From Oikopleura dioica (lineage: Eukaryota; Chordata; Appendicularia; Copelata; Oikopleuridae): a DNA stretch of 64,000 nt. Position numbers and translations under genes: made by a program. Of this stretch, positions 57,794-64,000 are shown piece after piece (positions within the stretch are counted from its first letter, which is position 1; every line of letters starts with the position of its first letter). The notes under the pieces were generated by a model, which saw nothing but the letters and a program-made list of their open reading frames with translations, did no database searches and was not told the DNA's origin. Location of the stretch: the NCBI GenBank assembly GCA_907165135.1, contig OU015566.1, forward strand, positions 6,742,157 to 6,806,156. The letters run 5' to 3'.

Positions 57794-59201
57794 TTAGACG
57801 AGGAAGAAAAATGCTACCAGTGCCACGAGCTTTGCCTGAAAGAGTTTTCTTGTATAATGTAGATCAAGATGATAGATTACCTTCGATCTTCCATAGAAAG
57901 AATCATCCTCCTCCTCTTCCTCCTCTGATTCGGCCTCGGGCTCGTCAATGTCTTCGGAAATATCTTCGCTATCTGATTCTTCCTTCTTTTCCTCCGGAAT
58001 CAAAACAGGAACGAGGATATCTGATTCAGTTGTGGATTCATCCTCGATCTCGGAGACCGTAGTAGCAGCGGTTTTTTTCGATGGAACTTGTGTCGTTGCT
58101 TCTTCCTTAATCGTAGTCTAAAGATTTTTTTTTCCAGAAGAAATTGATTTTCGACTCACCTGGGAAACGGTAGTGGCTTCAGAGTCATCGACCACGGCTA
58201 TTTCCGCTGTTGTAGCTTCTTCCACAAGTTCTGTAGTCACTTCCTCCTCGACTTCTGTAGAATCGGTTACGGTGGCATTCGCAACAACAGTTTCATTAAC
58301 AGCGACAACAGTAGCAACAGAGCTGGTTGTAACTTCCGCCACGTCGATTTCTTCAACTGCAGCTTCAGTTACAGAATCTTCTTTTTCGTCAACAGGGGCA
58401 GATTGAGTTGTAGCTTCTTCATCGGGCTAAATTGCTTTATAAAAGTTGACAGGGCGACATTGATTTATATGAGAAACAGAAGCACGCGCTTATTTTTTGA
58501 ATGCCAGAGCTCTTTATACTCACATCACTCGCTGTCTCATTTCCAGGACTTGAAAACTCTTCAACAATCGTCTCCTCCGTGGCGATTGGGACCGGAAGTG
58601 CTTCGTCTTCTGATTTGGAAACGGTCGAGTTGATCGAAACAGGAATGGCGGAAGGTGTAGCTTGTGATGGGGTTAAATTTTCAGGGGATAAACTTGATTG
58701 TTCTGGAGCTTGTGAAGAAACAGTAGGTGCTAGTAAATAGTAAGACTTTTCTTTTGGGTTTTTTGTTACCTGGAACAGATGATGCGACAGGTTGGGATGA
58801 CTGAGGAGCGTCTGATGGATCTGCTGGAGCGGGGTCACTATTAATTGCGACTAATGATCCCTCGTTTCCGCTCGATTCTTGACGACGCTGACGGCTCTAG
58901 GATGGAAAATTTAATCACGATAATCAGGGAAATATTTCAAGCTCAAGTTTACCACAAATTTACTATTTGACATTGTTATTAAAAACCATAAATGATTCTT
59001 TCCAAAAATAAATATAAATTTTTATGAGTTTGATTAATCGATTTCAACAACAAAACAACTCTAAGTAATTAAAATTGGACCCTGAGTACATAAAAGAATG
59101 AATCTAACAGACAAAAAACTATAGTAAGTACATATGTACATAAATGTTTAAAAGATTACCGGGTTAGCCGCCGCAAGTGCCAGTAAAAAGAAGATATTCA
59201 T
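57794..59201 (-). CDS. Secreted Thr/Glu-rich protein, probable GPI-anchored mucin-like
   Basis: The start MNIFFLLALAAANP is a signal peptide. Exons (about 59159-59201, 58790-58893, about 58524-58729, 58160-58427, 57881-58118 and 57794-57838) encode almost only Ser, Thr, Pro, Val, Ala, Glu and Asp. Repeated short motifs include TTV, EEATT and VVAVNETVVANAT, with a few possible N-glycosylation sites, then a long acidic run (SDSEDISEDIDEPEAESEEE). The last exon, AKLVALVAFFFLV then stop, is a short hydrophobic C-terminus with no tail, typical of GPI-attachment signals. A heavily O-glycosylated surface or house-secretion protein is plausible, but I do not recognise the family. Confidence 0.75.
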
Positions 59202-59804
59202 TCTTTCTGACGCTCTCTTTTCTGCTGACTTCCCACTTCCTGGCCCTTTGGCCTTACGCTTATCTCTTTTTTAATTGTCCTTGCAACGCGTTGATCCCCA
59301 ACTTGGCCCAGTCCTTCTCTTCAGGTCCTCGCGCTGTCCTTTGATTTCTCTTTGTATGCCGTTTCGTTTATGATTTCTGTATTCGAGCCGGGAAAAAGGT
59401 CAAACAGCTTTGGATAAAAAGAGAAAGAACCTAGGATGGAGTTCTTGCGCCCTTCGAGCTTGTTTGGATTGTCAAACAAAGATCGATCAGATTTGAATCG
59501 TTGGCACAGCGCGAACGAGAACTATCAAAAAAAGCTCTGACCAGGAGAAGTCATAAAACATAGCAAGAATGTGAGTTCATTTAGCATCATTGTGAGGACT
59601 TCGTTATAAAAAGCTCTTAAAACACAGCCAAAATAATGAAAAGCGGCACTATTAAATTGTCAATCAATTGATGGCCATATTCCACAGGTCATAATAATTG
59701 AAATCAAGGAAGAAAACCACTCAACGATTATTCTTCTCGGAAATCTCTAGAATCGTATTTATTGAATCTTATCATTATGAAATGTCAACCTGCAATCATT
59801 ATCA
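59202..59804. other. Divergent promoter region
   Basis: Between two genes transcribed away from each other. No coding frame supported. A 5' exon of the plus-strand gene could lie near 59560-59575, before GTGAGTTC. Confidence 0.45.
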
Positions 59805-60251
59805 ATGATTTTTTCACTCCATAGTAAAAACTGCTCTACAAATCCAGCTCAAAAATGCCGGATGTGCAAAAACAAGGAAAGCGTTGCCAAAGCGCAGGCA
59901 AAATTTTCAAAGCCCCCTACTGGTAAATCCTTTCCACAAACCAACACTTACTTTCTTACAGATACTGTCGTTTTCGGGCGAATGTACAAGCTCGCCTTCG
60001 TCAACCGAAACCTCCAGCTTCCGTATGCCCACGAAAAGACGATCGAAAACGATGGTAATCCAAGTCCAGAAGATTTTCCGATTGAGAATGATTTTGAGAT
60101 GCTGGACATCTTGTCCCTCAATTCAGAAATGTCCCTCGCAGAAGCGAGCAATGCGGACATAAAGATTGCGCTCTGGAACCCGAGAAAGGCGGAAATTGAC
60201 CGAGTTATGGCAATAGAAAAGCGGGAGCGAAGAATTAGGCGTCAGGGATAG
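59805..60251 (+). CDS. Small basic/acidic protein, unrecognised
   Basis: One open frame of 148 codons. A Cys pair, CRMCKNKES, lies near residues 18-26, followed by a Lys-rich stretch, a middle FGRMYKLAFVNRNLQLPYAH, and an acidic, helix-prone C-terminus (EDFPIENDFEMLDILSLNSE, NPRKAEIDRVMAIEKRERR) ending RRQG. The composition and the long shared frame argue that it is real. A GGTAAATC...TTACAG stretch (about 59920-59960) could be a short intron, which would shift the frame relationship of the two parts. Function unknown. Confidence 0.5.
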   Translation: MIFSLHSKNCSTNPAQKCRMCKNKESVAKAQAKFSKPPTGKSFPQTNTYFLTDTVVFGRMYKLAFVNRNLQLPYAHEKTIENDGNPSPEDFPIENDFEMLDILSLNSEMSLAEASNADIKIALWNPRKAEIDRVMAIEKRERRIRRQG

Positions 60252-60466
60252 GCTACTTGATTCAATCGTTTAGAGTCTAAACTTTAGACATATTTATGCG
60301 TTTTTCTCTGTTGAAAATAAGTAGCCATTTGGAGTCATTTTCCGTATCTGGAAGCGCCTTGGTAAAAGATCAAAAATCATCTACAAATTGACAACTACTT
60401 AGAACAAGTCCTTTTCTTATTTTATTTTTATCCACAAAAAATACATATTGCTATGCACGAAACTGG

Positions 60467-61006
60467 CTATTCTTCCTTTTTGTGTCGTCTGAGATTGTGG
60501 AAGATCATCTTTCGCCAAGATCGAAAGCGCTTTCGACATTTTTCGCACTTGAATTTCTTTTGATTTTCGTTCTTTTCGACCTTGTCCAGGGTTGAGCGGA
60601 TCATTTCTTGCTGAAGATCTTCTTGAATTTCCTCGAAGAAGCTTTTTGAATTGACCTTGATGGAATTGAGCGAGGTGGATTTTTGAACCTTCTTCGTTTT
60701 CGGAAGTGTCTGGTCATGTGATTCGATGTGGATCAAAAGAGCAGTGCGGTGGAAGAACTTCTTCTCGCAGTAATCGCACTTGAATGATGGTGCTTCTCTG
60801 ATGACAGGAGACGGGATGGCAAACTGGATGGTTCGTCTTCGGATGTGCGATCTGGAAATGCTCTTGGTTGGTGTAAACTGGGTCGCGTCGGAGAGGCGCT
60901 TCAATCTGACGATCTTGGCGTTTGTTGGAAGAGAGCTGGACTCCCGAATTGGGGATAGAAGTTCCATCTTTTCGTTTTTTTTGGAGATATGACTTTTTTC
61001 ATCCAT
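60467..61006 (-). CDS. Two-finger C2H2 zinc-finger protein
   Basis: Single exon, 179 residues, start MDEKSHISKKNEKME. Two well-spaced C2H2 fingers: FKCDYCEKKFFHRTALLIH..H (near residues 75-96, C-x2-C-x12-H-x3-H) and FKCEKCRKRFRSWRKMIFH..H (near 152-174, C-x2-C-x12-H-x4-H). They are separated by an acidic/Lys linker; Arg-rich stretches (SHIRRRTIQ) look like nuclear signals. Probably a DNA- or RNA-binding nuclear protein; only two fingers, not in tandem, so the target is unclear. The absence of introns is unusual among its neighbours. Confidence 0.85.
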   Translation of the reverse strand: MDEKSHISKKNEKMELLSPIRESSSLPTNAKIVRLKRLSDATQFTPTKSISRSHIRRRTIQFAIPSPVIREAPSFKCDYCEKKFFHRTALLIHIESHDQTLPKTKKVQKSTSLNSIKVNSKSFFEEIQEDLQQEMIRSTLDKVEKNENQKKFKCEKCRKRFRSWRKMIFHNLRRHKKEE

Positions 61007-62004
61007 TATGAAGGCCCCTGGCGGTAGAGAGGCAGCAAATAATTGCGCGGCGAATTAGGTCAAGATCAGAGCTAGAATCAGATATCGCGCGCTTCAGATC
61101 CACGGTACAGCTGGCAGGGCAAGGTGCCGGCGCCCGACACTTTTCAGCGGACATCAAAAGTTGTAAATCTTATCTCTGAGGAAGATCAGCCGCTAGATAA
61201 AGAAATGACCTGCTTCTTTTATTGCGGACAAATTTGAAAGTGACCATGTTGTGTTGCGTGTAATATAACTTGCTTGAAATCTTGCTTCAAACAGAAACAG
61301 TTCAAAATATCGGCCAAATATGAAAATTATCAGTTTTCATTATCATATTTGTAGCTTTCAGTGAAATGTAGCCTTTCACAAATGTTGTTATGATGAAATT
61401 TATTCCCTTGTGCGAAGCCTTTTCCTCATGAACTCAAGCAGATGGTTGTACCTGTATTACAAAGATTTCTTTCAGTAAAAAGTTGACAGGACCGCGTCCA
61501 AACGGGTTCGACACAGTCTTTTTTGAGCAAACGGAATTATTAACGGAAATTCACAAGTTGGAAAGAATGGTGTAAATAAGTAAAGTTAGAGAGTGGAATT
61601 TTCTTAAATAAAAAGGCAAAAGTCGGAGAGCTTGAATTTTGAATTTTTATGATCGTTTCTTTCCAAGTTGGCGAATTCTTTTTTGGTGGTTGCTTTTCTT
61701 CGCGAAATAGAGAAATGAGAATAGAGCTTACTTGTAGGTCGACTAAAAGGAGGGAGACGGAAATTAAATAAAGATTTCTTAGAGAAACGTGGTAAGGAGA
61801 ACAAAGTGGTTTATAAAGGGTTTGTTTCTTTTATAAATCACTGGACCAGGCTCTTCTTCAAGGCATTTCTACCGGGAGCTGAGATACGGATTTTAAATTG
61901 ATACCACTCTAAGAGCAACAAATACAAGAGCTGTCTGCGGCTTCAATCGAAATAAAAAGACGGAAAAGCCGAAAGTATCCTGTTTATGAGTTTTAAAATC
62001 CGTG
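61007..62004. other. Spacer upstream of the zinc-finger gene and beyond the MTHFSD 3' end
   Basis: Both flanking genes are on the minus strand, so it holds the zinc-finger promoter and the MTHFSD 3' UTR. An open frame at 61604-61804 has no support. Confidence 0.45.
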
Positions 62005-63454
62005 TCAAAAGGAATCGATGTCGTGGTTGTTGACATCGACGGCGTCGTTTCCGTTGAGACTGCCATTAGCGGAGCACGAGGCGCTTGATCCACTTTGGGA
62101 CTGGTTCATTTCCGAGATTCTTCTCTCCTTGAGCTGCTTGGCGCGGCGCAGATCGCGAACTGGCGGCAACTCGCCGAAGTGCTCCGGCAACTCGTGCCAG
62201 TTGATACCCGTTGCACGGGGCTTGCGATTCCGGACACGAACTAAAATTGATTATGTGGCCGTTTTCTCCTCTTCTTTCTTACTTGTTTTAGTTGGAGTAC
62301 AGATGATATCCACTGTCACGTCATGCTCCGTCTTCAGAAAGCCGGGAAGTGGTTTGACCTGCAGATCATGAACAGTAGTAGCGACAGTAGTATGCTCGTC
62401 GACGACTCCCAGCTCGAAGAGCATCCCCCACTCGAGGTCAGTTAGCCCCGTCCCTTTTCCTAGTCTCAAGCCAGTCCTAAAGACGGTGAATGGAGGAGGA
62501 TACAGTAAGGGCTTTTCCTACCTTGGACAGACGCAGACAGAGCCTATGACAACCAAGTCTAGATGCTTGCCCTTGAGGTCACGGAGTCTCTTGGGTCGAT
62601 CGCCGCCGAATTGAGCCGATGCCAAACCACGTTTTGATGCGGCCTGCTTGCACTTCTTGTCAGTGATGTCGTTCCCGTCGATCTCCCACATTAATCCCTC
62701 CTAGATATTCCTTCTCGAGCAACTCTCGATTATTTTAATTTACCTCGAGACTTGCAGGAACAAGTAAGACCTTCCGGTCCCAAAGGGAAAGATACCGGAC
62801 TTTCTCCTGCGCGTCATTCTCGTTCACCGTGATCGTCCGCGCCTCCAAGTACTCCTTGCACTTTGAGAGGCGATTGGCCGCGCGCTGGTGGCCCTGGAAA
62901 TTGGGAATTCGCCCGTGACAAGGTCTTGGAAGCGGATTGAGGGCGAGGTTCTATGTGGGTACGTACCTTGGGAAGCGGACAAGATTGTTTATGTCCAGTT
63001 GGTCCCAGATCTCGTTGCGGATCGTTTCCTTCGTTTCCCCGATGCAGGGAAGAAGTTGAGCGATCTCACTAAAAGAAAGCTAGTCAAAGACGGACAGATA
63101 AATTGGAACTTACGCTTCGATCTTCGGCGGTCGTTGTCTACCCGCCTTGGGTCCAGCCGCTCCATTCTCCTCGTCGCCACTTGGTGCTTCTAGCTTCGTC
63201 TTTTCCGCGGTTCTTACTGATGCTCTTACTGTAACAAATTCCTCGACCCCCTGTAGATGGAGTTCCTCTCGTTCTTCTTGAAGAAGGTAAGATGGACCGC
63301 TTTCCTGAAGCCGCGCAGCAGCGATCCTAAGCAATTCTTCCCGAGCAACGACGTTGTTCAGTTCCGCGAGGCCGAATTGAAAGTCCGCTGAGTTCGCCCA
63401 GTTTTCCTGCCATGAGGTAAGATCAAGTTTTCGCTCGGACACTTGGTCACCCAT
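62005..63454 (-). CDS. MTHFSD: Methenyltetrahydrofolate synthase domain-containing protein
   Basis: Member of the 5-formyltetrahydrofolate cyclo-ligase fold, RNA-associated MTHFSD type. The start MGDQVSERKLDLTSWQ opens a long hydrophilic N-terminal extension (about 114 residues). Then: ETIRNEIWDQLDINNLVRFPR; CHGRIPNFQGHQRAANRL; DRKVLLVPASLE; GKHLDLVVIGSV; the glycine motif LRLGKGTGLTDLEWGML, as in MTHFSD's IGKGEGYADLEYAM; VATTVHDLQV; HDVTVDIICTPT; and ATGINWHELPEH. The end is a Ser/Asn-rich tail (DVNNHDIDSF). Six or so short exons. Catalysis is doubtful in this subfamily; the acidic Asp-Leu-Glu of the fold is retained. Confidence 0.9.
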
Positions 63455-64000
63455 TCTGGTCAACCGATTTCTTAACTGAATACAATCGTAAGCTAAATTT
63501 TAATGAAAAACCTCCGTTCAATACACGATCAAATGTAGATCTGGATTATTCCTCGGTTCTAGAGCTTCTGGTAAGAAGTATAAACACAAGCTGATGTTGA
63601 ATAAGTTATGATTTATTTTTCTCCTAGAAATTTTCTTCGCAGATGAATAGATCAAAAAATGAATACAGCAATTTTGAAATTGAAGAGTAGAAAACAAGAG
63701 CGAGTATAAATTGAAATTGAACAAGTAGAATAGAACTGAATCAAAGAACTGATAGTTGTAATCAAGCTGGTCAGATAGACAGTACAGTGGTAGAGGAAGG
63801 GAGGAAGAATCGAAGTTGGGAATGGTGAAAGTTTATCTACAGTGTCTGCTACTAGAATTGGCGATAGATTTCGTTAGCTAGAATCTTTTCGATTCTGCTA
63901 GATTTGGTAGCTTGAAATTACTTTTGAATATTCTCTGAGGGATTAAAAATAAACAACAATTGAAACGTCTTGATTTGAAATTATGAAACTGAAGATAAAG
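63455..64000. other. Right-edge flank
   Basis: No gene supported; probably 5' flank of the MTHFSD homologue. Confidence 0.45.

Noticed and set aside
58173-58406. Ser/Thr/Val-rich plus-strand frame
   Set aside because: Complement of the Thr/Glu/Val-rich exon of the secreted protein, which has the better start, splice sites and signal peptide.

Overview
The window looks like a compact animal genome. The best fit is the appendicularian tunicate Oikopleura dioica or a close relative. This is inferred from: a Hox2-type homeobox gene with a divergent hexapeptide; chordate genes such as amnionless, synaptogyrin, an FMR1/FXR homologue and MTHFSD; dense packing on both strands; introns mostly 40-60 bp; and several introns that only fit the reading frame as GA-AG or GC-AG. 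No bacterial, viral or CRISPR content was seen. All gene models below are hand-spliced from reading frame, splice motifs and remembered protein-family patterns, without any search.

Layout. 1-2052: 5' part of a transglutaminase gene (minus strand, runs off the left edge). 2213-2839: a small membrane protein. 4075-9191: four tandem genes (plus) for type II membrane proteins with two C-type-lectin-like domains; the first carries a premature stop and the fourth is divergent. 9530-10667: synaptogyrin. 11097-16173: Hox2 (minus) with a 2.9 kb intron. 18251-21882: an SLC22-type transporter whose introns hold at least three TTAA-flanked foldback elements. 22102-24833: a tyrosine-aminotransferase-like gene with an unrelated minus-strand gene nested in its second intron. 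24744-35125: about three 3.46 kb tandem units, each holding two minus-strand PLAC8-domain genes and a broken 3' fragment of the aminotransferase. 35201-37810: amnionless (minus). 39038-45514: a nine-exon gene (minus) for an unrecognised protein with three repeated helix-rich units, with palindromic MITEs in its four largest introns. 45515-53860: gene-poor, repeat-rich. 53861-56544: FMR1/FXR homologue (minus). 57030-57545: a foldback element with a 10-bp target duplication. 57794-59201: secreted acidic/Thr-rich, probably GPI-anchored protein (minus). 59805-60251: unknown small gene (plus). 60467-61006: two-finger C2H2 protein (minus). 62005-63454: MTHFSD homologue (minus).

The genes do not form one pathway. 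The most interesting structure is the aminotransferase/PLAC8 tandem array, the repeated use of GA-AG introns in four unrelated loci, the triple-repeat protein gene, and the rich set of short non-autonomous elements that account for much of the intron length.
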